This document shows, in pieces, positions 1-8,889 of a stretch of 64,000 nt of DNA; within the stretch, counting starts at the first letter, position 1, and every line of letters begins with the position of its first letter. The stretch comes from Butyrivibrio sp. CB08 (GTDB lineage: Bacteria; Bacillota; Clostridia; Lachnospirales; Lachnospiraceae). The notes below the pieces were generated by a model. That model ran no database searches. It was not told the DNA's origin and saw only the letters and a list, made by a program, of their open reading frames with translations. The translations under genes and the position numbers were made by a program. The stretch covers positions 62,001-126,000 of the forward strand of contig NZ_RAIR01000009.1 in the NCBI RefSeq assembly GCF_003625485.1. The letters are read 5' to 3'.

Positions 1-2
1 TG

Positions 3-1379
3 GCACGGTTCAATGAGCTTAAAGCTGAAAAAAGAATAGTATTTACCACTTTTCATCAATCCTATGGCTACGAAGAGTTTATTGAAGGAATTAAACCCCA
101 ACTTGATGGAGAAGATGGTGGAATAGGGTATGAATTAGCTGATGGCGTGTTTAAGGAATTCTGTAATGAAGCACGGGCAATAAAGGTACATACTAACGGC
201 ACAGCTCTAATAAAGGAACAGCCAAGAATATGGGGCATGATTCTGGGAGGAACTGGGAAAACAAAACTTAAAGCAGAGTGCTTTTTAAATAATGAGATAC
301 GTCTTGGATGGGATGAGGTGAAAGACAGCGATGTTGAAGGTGATTTCTATGGTGATGAAAACGCATCGTGGAATGGTAAACACATGGTTTTTGATTTCAA
401 GAATACCATGGAAAAAGGCGATGTTGTTGTTGTCGAAAAGACCAACAAAAGTATTGATGCAATTGGAGTAGTTACAGGTGATTATGAATATGATGAATCA
501 CGAGATCATTATGCTAGAAGCAGAAAGGTGGAGTGGCTTGTTAAAGATATAGATCAGGATATGGTTAGTTTCCTTCCTAAAGGGAGAAAACAGCTGGCAA
601 GATTTTCGCTTTTTGCCTTTGACTATATCGGTATGGACACTATATCTAAGATATTGGACAACTATCTTCAAGAGCCACTGGTTGAAGTGGAAAAAGAAGT
701 TCAGCCGTATGTTTTCATAATTGACGAGATTAACAGAGGCAATATTTCTAAGATTTTTGGAGAACTTATTACTCTTATTGAGGATACAAAGCGAGAAGGT
801 AATTCAGACGCGGCAAGTGCGTTTTTGCCATACTCAGGTGCTGAATTTAGTGTCCCAAGCAATGTGTATATTCTTGGAACAATGAATACAGCTGACAGAT
901 CTATAGCATTGCTTGATACAGCACTCCGAAGAAGATTCTCATTTATAGAAATGATGCCTAATGATTCGGTACTTGAAGAAATAAATACAATAAGTGGAGA
1001 GACACTGGATGTTTCACGAATGCTTAGGACAATTAATAAGAGGATAGAATTCCTTTATGACAGGGAGCATACAATTGGCCATGCATTCTTTATGGGATTA
1101 AAAGATACTCCTACTAAAGAAAAGCTGGCAACGATTTTTGAAAATTCAGTAATTCCTTTACTTCAAGAGTATTTTTATGAGGATTACCAGAAAATTCAGC
1201 TTGTACTGGGAGATAATGCAAAGACTGATGATAGCTTGAAGTTTATTGTTAATACAGAAGTGCATCTTGATCAGACATTTAAGGGGAATGTTGAGGAAAT
1301 CGTAGATGAAAAGCCTATGGAGTATAAGATTAACAAAGACGCATTTACAAATATAGAAGCGTATAGGCAAATAATGTAA
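3..1379 (+). CDS. mcrB: McrB-like AAA+ restriction ATPase/GTPase, 5' end outside window
   Basis: Motor subunit of an McrBC-type modification-dependent restriction system. It is expected to use NTP hydrolysis to drive translocation and activate the McrC nuclease on modified DNA. The reading frame is open from the first bases, before the first ATG at 147, and already encodes the McrB-family signature FTTFHQSYGYEEFIEGI, so the N-terminus and Walker A lie upstream. An EVE-like insertion (about residues 75-190 of the visible part, with NNEIRLGWDEV and DAIGVVTGDYEYDE) precedes Walker B (FIIDEINRGNISKIFGEL) and the sensor/arginine-finger segment GTMNTADRSIALLDTALRRR. It lies 18 bp upstream of McrC. 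The family assignment is firm. Whether it reads 5mC, 5hmC or another mark is not visible. Confidence 0.9.
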   Translation, partial: ARFNELKAEKRIVFTTFHQSYGYEEFIEGIKPQLDGEDGGIGYELADGVFKEFCNEARAIKVHTNGTALIKEQPRIWGMILGGTGKTKLKAECFLNNEIRLGWDEVKDSDVEGDFYGDENASWNGKHMVFDFKNTMEKGDVVVVEKTNKSIDAIGVVTGDYEYDESRDHYARSRKVEWLVKDIDQDMVSFLPKGRKQLARFSLFAFDYIGMDTISKILDNYLQEPLVEVEKEVQPYVFIIDEINRGNISKIFGELITLIEDTKREGNSDAASAFLPYSGAEFSVPSNVYILGTMNTADRSIALLDTALRRRFSFIEMMPNDSVLEEINTISGETLDVSRMLRTINKRIEFLYDREHTIGHAFFMGLKDTPTKEKLATIFENSVIPLLQEYFYEDYQKIQLVLGDNAKTDDSLKFIVNTEVHLDQTFKGNVEEIVDEKPMEYKINKDAFTNIEAYRQIM

Positions 1380-1397
1380 ATATAGTAGGGCAATACC

Positions 1398-2705
1398 ATG
1401 AATAAACCTTTTGAAGTACAAGAATTCGATTCAATTGTCGGAAATAAGGAATTTGAGCATAACAGCAAATATAAATATATGGACGAGGAAGCTTTTGCTG
1501 ACCTCAATAAGTTCGTGCGCGAATTTACGGCAAATGAAGACAATGCGGATGTTTTGGATTTCATGAAGGTTGGGCTGAAGCGCAACGTTGGAGATGTCAT
1601 AACCATCAAAAACTATGTTGGTTTGATTCAGATGAAAAATGGCTTTCAGGTTCAGATTTTACCCAAGATTTATTTTGATGAGACAGATGAAGGTAATAAA
1701 AGGACGAAGACTATTTTCCTAAATATGCTTAAGAGTATGAAGGATTTTCCTGGCAAGGCTTTCAATACTGCAAGTCTGAAAGTAGACAGGATGAATCTGT
1801 ATGAGTTGTTTATCAATATGTATCTTCAGGAGGTAAGAAAACTTGTTAAGCATGGATTAAAATCAGCATATGTTGTTGTTGAAGACAATCTAAACTTCTA
1901 TAAAGGGAAACTCATGGTCAACCAGCATATAAAGGCCAATCTTGCTCATAAAGAGAGATTTTATATGGCCCATGATGAGTTTTTGTTAGATAGACCGGAA
2001 AACAGGATAGTTAAGTCTACTTTACTCAAGCTTCAGGGATTAACTGGAAGTGCTGAAAACAGCAAGGAAATTCGCCAAGCTCTTTTGGCTTTTGAGCTTG
2101 TTGAGCCTTCAAAGAACTATGATGCTGATTTTGCCAAGATCACAATAGACAGAAATACAAAAGATTATGAATCATTGATGCCGTGGTCGAAAGTGTTTCT
2201 GATGAATAAGAGCTTTTCAACCTTCTCAGGCGAAACTACTTCACGCGCGTTACTTTTTCCAATGGAATCAGTATATGAAAGCTATGTCGCGCTGAAAATG
2301 AAGAAAGTTTTCGGCTCTGATGGTTGGCATGTTTCAAGTCAGGACAAAGGGAAACATCTTTTTGAGGAACCAAACAAAAAGTTTAAGCTAAGGCCTGACA
2401 TAGTGATAAAAAAAGATAAAAGAATAATCATTCTGGACACAAAATGGAAAAAGCTTATCCCTGATCCGAGAGTGAATTATGGAATATCCCAGGCGGATAT
2501 GTATCAGATGTATGCATATTCCAAGAAATATAATACCTCAGAGATATGGCTATTATATCCTCTCAATGCTGATATGAAAGGCAAGGATAATATATATTAT
2601 CTGGCTAATGATGAAGAGAGTATTGTTACTAGAGTCAACGTGTTTTTTGTTGATGTTGCGAATATAGAGAGCAGCTTGTTGGAGCTTAGGAATCGTATAG
2701 GTTGA
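1398..2705 (+). CDS. mcrC: McrC-like restriction nuclease subunit
   Basis: Nuclease partner of the McrB motor. The 435-aa length is typical of McrC (about 350-450 aa). The N-terminal half is the McrB-interaction region (VGLIQMKNGFQVQILPKI). The C-terminal half carries the PD-(D/E)XK core: LRPDIVIKK, then IIILDTKWKKL, giving the D...D-x-K catalytic set. It starts 18 bp after the McrB stop, so the two are co-transcribed. A Cas4-like nuclease and a WYL regulator follow at 7-11 bp spacing, which makes a compact four-gene operon. No damage to the catalytic residues is visible. Confidence 0.88.
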   Translation: MNKPFEVQEFDSIVGNKEFEHNSKYKYMDEEAFADLNKFVREFTANEDNADVLDFMKVGLKRNVGDVITIKNYVGLIQMKNGFQVQILPKIYFDETDEGNKRTKTIFLNMLKSMKDFPGKAFNTASLKVDRMNLYELFINMYLQEVRKLVKHGLKSAYVVVEDNLNFYKGKLMVNQHIKANLAHKERFYMAHDEFLLDRPENRIVKSTLLKLQGLTGSAENSKEIRQALLAFELVEPSKNYDADFAKITIDRNTKDYESLMPWSKVFLMNKSFSTFSGETTSRALLFPMESVYESYVALKMKKVFGSDGWHVSSQDKGKHLFEEPNKKFKLRPDIVIKKDKRIIILDTKWKKLIPDPRVNYGISQADMYQMYAYSKKYNTSEIWLLYPLNADMKGKDNIYYLANDEESIVTRVNVFFVDVANIESSLLELRNRIG

Positions 2706-2712
2706 ATCAAAA

Positions 2713-3366
2713 ATGGGAATTACAAAAAGTGATTTCATGAGAGGTGTTCAATGTCCCAAGATGCTTTGGCTGGATAAGCATAAGCCAGGACTAAGAATAA
2801 TATCTCCAGAAGTACAGAGACGGCTTGACGCAGGAAATGATTTTGGAGACAGAGCTATGGCTATGTTTGGCCCATATGAAGAAATGACGATTCTTAAGCC
2901 GGGCACTCAATTTCCAGACACGAAGGCTATGGTGGCAAAGACAGCAGACCACATCTCCAGAGGAACAAAAGTAATATGTGAGGCAGCCTTTTCTTATTAC
3001 AACAATTACTGTGCGGTTGATATTCTGAGAAAAACTGAAAGTGGGTATGATTTCTATGAAGTGAAGAACTCGCCTGTGGTGAAGGACCAGTTTATCAAAG
3101 ATACAGGCTTTCAGTACTATATTCTTAAAAAGTCAAAAATAAACGTTGGGAAGATATTTGTAGTAACGCATGGAAATGATGAAGAGAACCCTTTTGTTAT
3201 CAATGAAGTGAGTGAAGAAGCAAAAGCATATTATAAGTGGATTGATGAAAATATTTGGGAGCTTAACCGAAAGCAAAAAGAAGCAGAAGAACTGATGGTA
3301 GAAGTAGGAGAACAGTGCAGTAATCCATATGAATGCTGGTACTATAATTACTGCCACAACCAATGA
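2713..3366 (+). CDS. Cas4-like Fe-S PD-(D/E)XK nuclease (DUF2779 N-terminal type)
   Basis: 217-aa protein with the layout of an iron-sulfur nuclease. One cysteine lies near the N-terminus (FMRGVQCPKMLWLDKHKPG) and a cluster sits at the extreme C-terminus (C-x5-C-x5-C in CSNPYECWYYNYC). Between them are a catalytic-type aspartate (CAVDILRK) and an E-x-K (YEVKNSP). The N-terminal motif matches DUF2779-family proteins, but those are usually much longer, so this is a minimal version. By family it could be an exonuclease or end-processing enzyme; the substrate is unknown. It lies 7 bp after mcrC and 11 bp before the WYL gene, suggesting an accessory subunit of the McrBC system. Confidence 0.7.
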   Translation: MGITKSDFMRGVQCPKMLWLDKHKPGLRIISPEVQRRLDAGNDFGDRAMAMFGPYEEMTILKPGTQFPDTKAMVAKTADHISRGTKVICEAAFSYYNNYCAVDILRKTESGYDFYEVKNSPVVKDQFIKDTGFQYYILKKSKINVGKIFVVTHGNDEENPFVINEVSEEAKAYYKWIDENIWELNRKQKEAEELMVEVGEQCSNPYECWYYNYCHNQ

Positions 3367-3377
3367 GGTGACAAACT

Positions 3378-4364
3378 ATGTATGCTACCGGGAATAAGAA
3401 AATGCTCAACATGCTCATTCTTGAAATTCTTAGGCATTACACGGATGAGAATCATGCTTTGACACAGCAGGATATCATAAAGCTTTTAGATAAGAATTAT
3501 GGTATGGCCTGTGACAGGCGCTCTGTTAAAGCAAATGTGCTCTCTCTTAAAGAGCTTGGGTATGATATTGATATGGAAGATGGATATCGGCTTTTAACAA
3601 GAGAATTTGATGATGCAGAGCTGAGAATCCTTATTGATAGTGTACTTTTCTCAAAGTCAATTTCTACTAAGCAGGCAAAAGATTTGATTAATAAGATCCA
3701 GGGACTTGCTAGCAACTACTTTAATGCAAAAGTATCTCATGTTAGTAATCTTCCAGAGCTTAATAGGACAATAAATAAGCAAGCTATGTATGGCCTTGAT
3801 ACGCTTAATGATGCGATTGCATCTAAGCATCAAGTGAGTTTTATGTACAACGATGTTGGAACAGACTTTAAGCTTCATCCTCGTTGGAATATGCATTACA
3901 TAGTGAATCCTTATCAGATTGTTGCGTGCAATGGCAGATTCTATTTGATTGGAAACTATGATAAGTACGATAATGTTTCGCATTTTAGAATAGATAAGAT
4001 GACAGATGTGAAGGAGCTTGACACAAAAATCAAGCCTATGAAGAAGGTTGAAGGGCTTGAACATGGGCTTAATCTACCAAAACACATGGCAGAACATGTA
4101 TATATGTTCAGTGGTCCTGCAGTAGCTGTTAAGATTGAGACCATAGCAGGGATGTTTACGGATATTGTCGACTGGTTTGGAACAGATGTAAAAGTGCTTG
4201 AAGAAGATGAGGATAAGTTAGTTGTTAGAGTAAACTGCAATGAAGAGGCTATGAGATATTGGGCTATGCAGTATGGGACTTGCGTTGAAGTGCTTGAACC
4301 CGAATCGCTGCGAAATCAGATTATTGCTGACATAAAGGACATGCAAAAAAGGTATAGCGACTGA
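3378..4364 (+). CDS. WYL-domain transcriptional regulator
   Basis: 328-aa regulator. An N-terminal winged HTH (about residues 8-72, with LTQQDIIKLLDKNYG and RRSVKANVLSLKELGY) is followed by a WYL domain (about 135-230; VNPYQIVACNGRFYLIGNYD and HFRIDKMTDV) and a WCX-like C-terminal domain. WYL proteins sense nucleic acid or nucleotide ligands and commonly control defence genes. It is the last gene of the mcrBC operon, 11 bp downstream of the Fe-S nuclease and followed by a strong terminator, so it probably regulates the cassette. Whether it represses or activates cannot be seen. Confidence 0.85.
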   Translation: MYATGNKKMLNMLILEILRHYTDENHALTQQDIIKLLDKNYGMACDRRSVKANVLSLKELGYDIDMEDGYRLLTREFDDAELRILIDSVLFSKSISTKQAKDLINKIQGLASNYFNAKVSHVSNLPELNRTINKQAMYGLDTLNDAIASKHQVSFMYNDVGTDFKLHPRWNMHYIVNPYQIVACNGRFYLIGNYDKYDNVSHFRIDKMTDVKELDTKIKPMKKVEGLEHGLNLPKHMAEHVYMFSGPAVAVKIETIAGMFTDIVDWFGTDVKVLEEDEDKLVVRVNCNEEAMRYWAMQYGTCVEVLEPESLRNQIIADIKDMQKRYSD

Positions 4365-4408
4365 TTGTATCAAGTATATCAGGCTTTATTAACATGTACA
4401 AAATAATG

Positions 4409-4454
4409 AACATCACTTTTGATATTGTAATGATACCAAAAGTGATGTTTTTTT
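4409..4454 (+). terminator. Rho-independent terminator of the McrBC operon
   Basis: A perfect 13-bp inverted repeat (AACATCACTTTTG at 4409-4421 and CAAAAGTGATGTT at 4437-4449) with a 15-nt loop is followed by a run of Ts to 4454. It lies 45 bp after the WYL stop codon. Confidence 0.9.
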
Positions 4455-4501
4455 GAGCTTTTTTTGGAAAAGAAGTAAGCCATTAAGGAGGGATAAGAAC
4501 A

Positions 4502-5356
4502 ATGGCAGAATGTTATGAGGCAGCGGGCGCTGTTGCAAAAAGAGTACTGGAGTCAATAAAGAGTTATCGAGATGGAGATTACAAAGATCAATATGTGATT
4601 CGGACAGGATATCAACAGATTGACGATATTATTGGCGGTTTCCATTCTGGAGAACTGGCAGTAATTGCTGGTCGTCCTTCAATGGGTAAAACTGCTCTTG
4701 CCTTGAATATAGTGAGAAAAATCGCTATTACTGGCGATGGTGCTGTTGGATATATATCACTGGAAGATGGGGAAGATGTTATTTTAGAAAAACTTCTTAC
4801 CATGGATTCGATGATAGATTTTACAGTTATACGTACAAAAGATTTGTCTGAGAAGAATATGAAAGGACTTGAGGAGAGCGCAGATAGAATAAGTAAGTCA
4901 AAAATTTTTATAAGTGATTGCAGAAATGCAGATATCAACTCGGTTTGCTCGGTTTGTGATGCTATGAAAAAAGACAATGATATACAGATTGTATTCATTG
5001 ATTATGCACAGCTTATAAAGGGAAAAAGCGATGGCTCAAGGGCATTGGAGATGGCAGAAATTCTTGATAATCTAAAAGAGTTGGCGTACAGCTTGCAAAT
5101 TCCGGTTATTCTCATGTCTCAGCTCTCTCGTGAAGTAGATACACGCATGGACCATAGACCCACAATAACGGACTTTCCTGTGAAAGAAGTTGTTGAGTGC
5201 ATGGCAGATACCATGTTGTTCCTATATAGGGATGATTACTATAACCGTGAGTCCGATATGAAAGGAATTGCTGAAGTTATAGTAGCCAAGCACTGCAATG
5301 ATCGTGCGGGAACTGCTAAGTTGGTATGGAATCCAATAAACTACATGTTCTGCTAA
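4502..5356 (+). CDS. Stand-alone DnaB-type helicase RecA domain
   Basis: 284-aa protein that corresponds only to the C-terminal RecA-like motor of replicative helicase DnaB. It has the DnaB lead-in YQQIDDIIGGFHSGELAVIAG, Walker A GRPSMGKTALALN, Walker B IVFIDYAQLIKG, and the DnaB H4 region QIPVILMSQLSREVDTR. Full-length DnaB is about 440-470 aa and needs its N-terminal collar to bind primase and to hexamerise; that part is absent here. The start is supported by AAGGAGGG at about 4483-4491. It is monocistronic, after a terminator and 211 bp before the next gene. It may be an element-encoded helicase or a decoy. The role is unknown; the domain call is firm. Confidence 0.85.
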   Translation: MAECYEAAGAVAKRVLESIKSYRDGDYKDQYVIRTGYQQIDDIIGGFHSGELAVIAGRPSMGKTALALNIVRKIAITGDGAVGYISLEDGEDVILEKLLTMDSMIDFTVIRTKDLSEKNMKGLEESADRISKSKIFISDCRNADINSVCSVCDAMKKDNDIQIVFIDYAQLIKGKSDGSRALEMAEILDNLKELAYSLQIPVILMSQLSREVDTRMDHRPTITDFPVKEVVECMADTMLFLYRDDYYNRESDMKGIAEVIVAKHCNDRAGTAKLVWNPINYMFC

Positions 5357-5517
5357 CTTGGGCTAACTTAGGAATCTTAGGAATCCATGTTCGAAAATAT
5401 AGGTGTGATTATTGGACAGCTTAGTGATTAAGATATAGGTATCAGATGTAGGAACACCTTAGAGATGAAGGGACAGGAGCGGACTTCATCAGACAATTGT
5501 TGGGAACACATAGTTGG

Positions 5518-5545
5518 GGAGATGGCAGAAGCTGTCTTCCTTTTT
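5518..5545 (+). terminator. Weak hairpin with T-run ahead of the Sel1 operon
   Basis: GGAGATGGC pairs with GCTGTCTTCC (G-U pairs and one bulge) around an AGAA loop, followed by TTTTT. It sits 22 bp before the start codon of the Sel1-protein gene, so it could be an attenuator instead of the DnaB-gene terminator. A second short inverted repeat (GATGAAG/CTTCATC, 5464-5490) lies just upstream. Confidence 0.4.
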
Positions 5546-5567
5546 GCTCAAATAAAGGAGTTGTCTT

Positions 5568-6452
5568 ATGACTGAGATGCAGGCAAAACAGATCTTAAGA
5601 GAATACTATGAGAATGTGTCAGGCGGTGATGGATTCATGGTGGTAGAGGCGCTGGAATACCTGATTGAAACCACGAAAGATCCTAAATATATGCACGAAC
5701 TGGCTTGGTATTACGCAACCATCAAGCGTGTCGATTTGGAAGAAAAATATCTGTTGATGGCTACGGAATATAACTATGGTATGTCATTCATGGAGCTGGG
5801 CTATATATACTACTATGGACAGAATGGTGTAGTTGATTACAAGAAAGCATATCAGAGCTTTAGTAAAGGAGCGAAGCTCTGTGAGGCGCCCGATAAGTAT
5901 TGGTGCATGTATAAACTGGCTGACTTTTACCACAACGGGTACTATGTCAAGAAAAATGAGGATAAATACCGGAAGATGATAGAGGGATTATATTCCAAGA
6001 TGCGTTTTCCTAAGTATTTATCAGAACCATTCCCAGAGGTTGTATATCGGCTTGCAAACATTCGTATAGAGGATAAAAAGATATCTGATGCGGTATATCT
6101 ATTGGAGTGTGGCAAAGAGTTCATGCAGGAACGTCTTAGAGTTGAGCCATTCTGGGGGCATATCGAATTGATGGGATTGATAGTAAATACTCTTTATGGA
6201 GTAAGGAACTTTGATTATGACGACATTGTATTTTGGGATCTCTTTTACCTTGTAGACAGACACAAGGATATAAGCTTTAAGTATCAGGGAAATATCTACA
6301 AGATTGAAACTGACAACAGCCAGGCAGAAGTGGCTATAAAGTTTGGCGATGTCTGGTATAAATCAAAACAGGATTTCTTCGAGAAAGCCAGAATAGATGA
6401 GAAACTGTTGACCGCGATTTATGAGGATTTGTACAAGTTTGAGGTGGCGTGA
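5568..6452 (+). CDS. Sel1-like repeat (tetratricopeptide-type) protein
   Basis: 294-aa soluble alpha-helical repeat protein. Sel1-type repeats are visible in the first half (MELGYIYYYGQNGVVDYKKA, then MYKLADFYHNGYYVKKNEDK). Such repeats are protein-interaction scaffolds. The C-terminal 100 residues (FWGHIELMGLI onwards) do not match a family I recognise. It is the first gene of a tightly packed operon (start supported by AAAGGAG) that also encodes two more Sel1 proteins, a J-domain-like protein, a HIRAN protein and a PcfJ-like protein. It overlaps the next gene by 4 bp (ATGA type), which implies translational coupling. Function unknown. Confidence 0.75.
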   Translation: MTEMQAKQILREYYENVSGGDGFMVVEALEYLIETTKDPKYMHELAWYYATIKRVDLEEKYLLMATEYNYGMSFMELGYIYYYGQNGVVDYKKAYQSFSKGAKLCEAPDKYWCMYKLADFYHNGYYVKKNEDKYRKMIEGLYSKMRFPKYLSEPFPEVVYRLANIRIEDKKISDAVYLLECGKEFMQERLRVEPFWGHIELMGLIVNTLYGVRNFDYDDIVFWDLFYLVDRHKDISFKYQGNIYKIETDNSQAEVAIKFGDVWYKSKQDFFEKARIDEKLLTAIYEDLYKFEVA

Positions 6453-7237
6453 TGGATGAGATGTTCAGAATAAAAAAAGATTCCTATGAAATGTATGAAG
6501 AGTTGCTTTTGCAGCGCGATCAGTTAGAACGCGAAGCTTCTTCTATCCGGATTTCTTACATGAAGGAGTTTGGAGAACTGATTACAGAGGACTTTAACCT
6601 TAAGGTAGAGTGCATCAAGAAAAAAAAGACGATTGCATACTGTCAGCAAGCAATAAACAGAGGACAGATACTGGATATGCAGGTTATAAATGATGCGATT
6701 GCAGAAGATATGGAACTTTATTATATGGAGCTGGCTAAACTTTCCAATGAATGTGAACTAGCTAAAGATGCAAAGGTTTCTTCTTCCAGCAAGGCGGACA
6801 GGGCGAAAAAGATATATCGCAGAATTGCCAAAAGAATTCATCCTGATATTTATCCTCAAACAATGGAATATGATGAGCTGATAGATCTTTGGGAAAGGGC
6901 TTTTGTGGCTTATCACATGCTTGATGCTGATGAATTAGCTGATATAGAGGTTCTGGTAAATAAGTTCCTAAAGGAAATCGGGGAAGAATCATTTGAAATA
7001 GATATTCCTGACATGGAGGAGCGTATCGAAAGGCTTGAGGCAGAGATCAATGAAATTATAACAATAGAGCCGTATATCTATAAGGATATTCTTGAAGATG
7101 AGATTGCAGTTGCAGAAAAGAAAAGTGAACTAAAGGCAGAAATCATTGAATATAAGCGGTATTTGGAAGAATTGTCTGAAATACTGAACAATCTGTTGGC
7201 GGAAGGAGGCGCTACATTCATATGGAAAATGAACTGA
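6449..7237 (+). CDS. J-domain-like coiled-coil protein
   Basis: 262-aa protein. Two charged coiled-coil segments (about residues 8-60 and 185-255) flank a J-domain-like core, KKIYRRIAKRIHPD (about 121-134), with the HPD tripeptide that lets J-proteins stimulate Hsp70 ATPase, followed by a helix (LIDLWERAFVAYHML) in the place of J helix III. It therefore may recruit DnaK, or be a structural relic of the fold. It is coupled to the upstream Sel1 gene by a 4-bp overlap and overlaps the HIRAN gene by 16 bp. The HPD motif is seen directly; the chaperone role is inferred. Confidence 0.6.
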   Translation: MMDEMFRIKKDSYEMYEELLLQRDQLEREASSIRISYMKEFGELITEDFNLKVECIKKKKTIAYCQQAINRGQILDMQVINDAIAEDMELYYMELAKLSNECELAKDAKVSSSSKADRAKKIYRRIAKRIHPDIYPQTMEYDELIDLWERAFVAYHMLDADELADIEVLVNKFLKEIGEESFEIDIPDMEERIERLEAEINEIITIEPYIYKDILEDEIAVAEKKSELKAEIIEYKRYLEELSEILNNLLAEGGATFIWKMN

Positions 7238-7614
7238 CTATTGGAAAAGAAAATGTTTTATCACTTGTAACAAAGAAGGGTGTTGGCGATCTGCTTAAGC
7301 CACTTTCAAAGGAAATATTCCTGTTTGATTCTTATGTTGCTGGTACAACGCATCTTAAGGACGAATCAGTCCTTGATGAAATCCAGGCCGGAGATAAGCT
7401 GACTCTGCAGCGTGAGAATAATAAGTTTGATGAGAATGCCATTCTGGTACTTACTTCTGAAAAGAAAAAGCTAGGGTATGTCCCAGAGAAGGATAATATT
7501 GTTTTTTCAAGACTGATGGATGCAGGAAAGCTTTTGGTAGCAAGGATTACGGGCATAGAGCAGAAAGGCACATTCAGACAGGTAAATATAGGAATATATC
7601 TTGTAGATTTCTGA
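7222..7614 (+). CDS. HIRAN-domain protein
   Basis: 130-aa protein that is essentially one HIRAN domain (about residues 30-125). Visible signatures are FDSYVAGTTHL, the substrate-loop type segment LTLQRENNKFDENAILVL, and KKLGYVPEKDNIVFSRLMDAG. HIRAN domains bind 3' ends of single-stranded DNA, for example in HLTF and in helicase- or nuclease-fused bacterial proteins. Here it stands alone. The start has AAGGAGG 13 bp upstream and overlaps the preceding gene. It is the only strong nucleic-acid-binding hint in the first half of this operon, so the operon may act on DNA ends. That is inference. Confidence 0.75.
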   Translation: MENELTIGKENVLSLVTKKGVGDLLKPLSKEIFLFDSYVAGTTHLKDESVLDEIQAGDKLTLQRENNKFDENAILVLTSEKKKLGYVPEKDNIVFSRLMDAGKLLVARITGIEQKGTFRQVNIGIYLVDF

Positions 7615-7627
7615 TGAGGTTTTAGGA

Positions 7628-8188
7628 ATGAAGGATAATCCGAGAGAAGTACAGATATGGCAGACTATAAGAGGTGAGAGGCCTGATGATATAAACGATA
7701 CAGGTGAAGAACTTTACTATGCAGGGTGGCAATATGAATATGGAATGAACGGATGCAAAGACTATGGTTTGGCGCTCAAGGCATATGAAATGTCTGTTTC
7801 AAAAGGTTATCTAAAAGCTATGACAGCTCTCGGAAATATATATCTAAAGACCGAGGATTATGATCAAGCATATAAGTGGTATCTGGAAGCAGCAATAGCA
7901 TCGGAAGATAAGGAGGCTGTATTCAACATTGCTCTAATGTATCATGATGGAGATTATCTGAAACAGGACAGGGATAAAGCGCTGCGGATGTTCGAACATG
8001 CTTATGAAATGGGATGTGAGAGAGCCTCTTACTATCTTGGAATGTATTATGAGAATGGTATAGGCGTTTCAATAGATCAGCGCAAAGCGCTTGAATACTA
8101 TATGGTGGGGGCTGATAAGTATGAAGAAGACTGTAGGGATGCGGTCAAGCGATTGAAAGGTGATGCCTATGGAAATCTTAGGAAATGA
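7628..8188 (+). CDS. Sel1-like repeat protein
   Basis: 186-aa protein made almost entirely of four to five Sel1-like repeats: YAGWQYEYGMNGCKDYGLAL, MTALGNIYLKTEDYDQAYKW, NIALMYHDGDYLKQDRDKAL and YYLGMYYENGIGVSIDQRKAL. Alternating Ala/Gly/Tyr positions match the repeat consensus. It is predicted to be a cytosolic interaction scaffold. It lies 13 bp after the HIRAN gene and overlaps the next Sel1 gene, so it belongs to the same transcript. There is no enzymatic motif. Confidence 0.8.
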   Translation: MKDNPREVQIWQTIRGERPDDINDTGEELYYAGWQYEYGMNGCKDYGLALKAYEMSVSKGYLKAMTALGNIYLKTEDYDQAYKWYLEAAIASEDKEAVFNIALMYHDGDYLKQDRDKALRMFEHAYEMGCERASYYLGMYYENGIGVSIDQRKALEYYMVGADKYEEDCRDAVKRLKGDAYGNLRK

Positions 8189-8867
8189 ATTCGATATTAT
8201 GGAGCTTATTAAAGAAGCTGAGAAAGGGGACAGTAGTGCGGTTGAAGCACTGACAATGGCCAGAGCTTTAAGTGATGAGCTGTCTTCTAATGCTGATTTT
8301 GAAAAGCTACTGCATAAATATTATAAGAGAATGGCGGCACGAGGGGACGGTAATGCACTTTTATATATTGCGCAGGATTATGAGAGAGGAAAGACTGTTC
8401 CTCAAAACATTCATAAGGCAATAGAGTACTGCGAGCTTGCAGTAGGACGTGGCAAAAGAACTGGTTATGAATTTATAGCTGAAATGTATATGAATGGAAA
8501 AAGTCTGCCAGTAAATTATAAAAAAGCTTATAAATATCTGATGAAATCTCTTTATTTTAAGGGGGAGAGAGGCAGCTTGACTTCAGATATTGGGTACTAT
8601 CTGCTGGCAGAGCTGTACTTTTTTGGCCTATATGTGAATAAGGATCTTGAGCTGGCCAAGGAATACTATTCAGAAGTGGTGGCAATGGGATTTGATTATG
8701 GCGAGTCGTATTATTGGTGTTCTAACTACAGGATTGGACAGATTTATGAGCAGTTGGGAGATGACGTTAATGCGGAAAAGTACAAGAACAGAGGAATGGA
8801 GTTTTATAACTGGGAAGATGATTTGGACAGTGTTGCTATCGAAGATCTGTTGACCAGATATCCTTGA
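8169..8867 (+). CDS. Sel1-like repeat protein
   Basis: 232-aa Sel1-repeat protein. Clear repeats are ALLYIAQDYERGKTVPQNIHK, FIAEMYMNGKSLPVNYKKAY and LLAELYFFGLYVNKDLELAK, followed by a TPR-like C-terminal unit (IGQIYEQLGDDVNAEKY). I chose the ATG at 8169 because GAAAGG lies about 8 bp upstream; GTG 8160 and ATG 8163 are in-frame alternatives. It overlaps the end of the preceding Sel1 gene by 20 bp, which indicates coupling. It is the third Sel1 protein in one operon, and such paralogues often act as a matched set of adaptors. Confidence 0.75.
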   Translation: MEILGNEFDIMELIKEAEKGDSSAVEALTMARALSDELSSNADFEKLLHKYYKRMAARGDGNALLYIAQDYERGKTVPQNIHKAIEYCELAVGRGKRTGYEFIAEMYMNGKSLPVNYKKAYKYLMKSLYFKGERGSLTSDIGYYLLAELYFFGLYVNKDLELAKEYYSEVVAMGFDYGESYYWCSNYRIGQIYEQLGDDVNAEKYKNRGMEFYNWEDDLDSVAIEDLLTRYP

Positions 8868-8889
8868 GATATTGAATGAGGGCTGTTTT

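Noticed and set aside
147-1379. ATG at 147 as the true start of the McrB-like gene
   Set aside because: The frame is open further upstream and already encodes conserved McrB sequence, so the gene begins outside the window.
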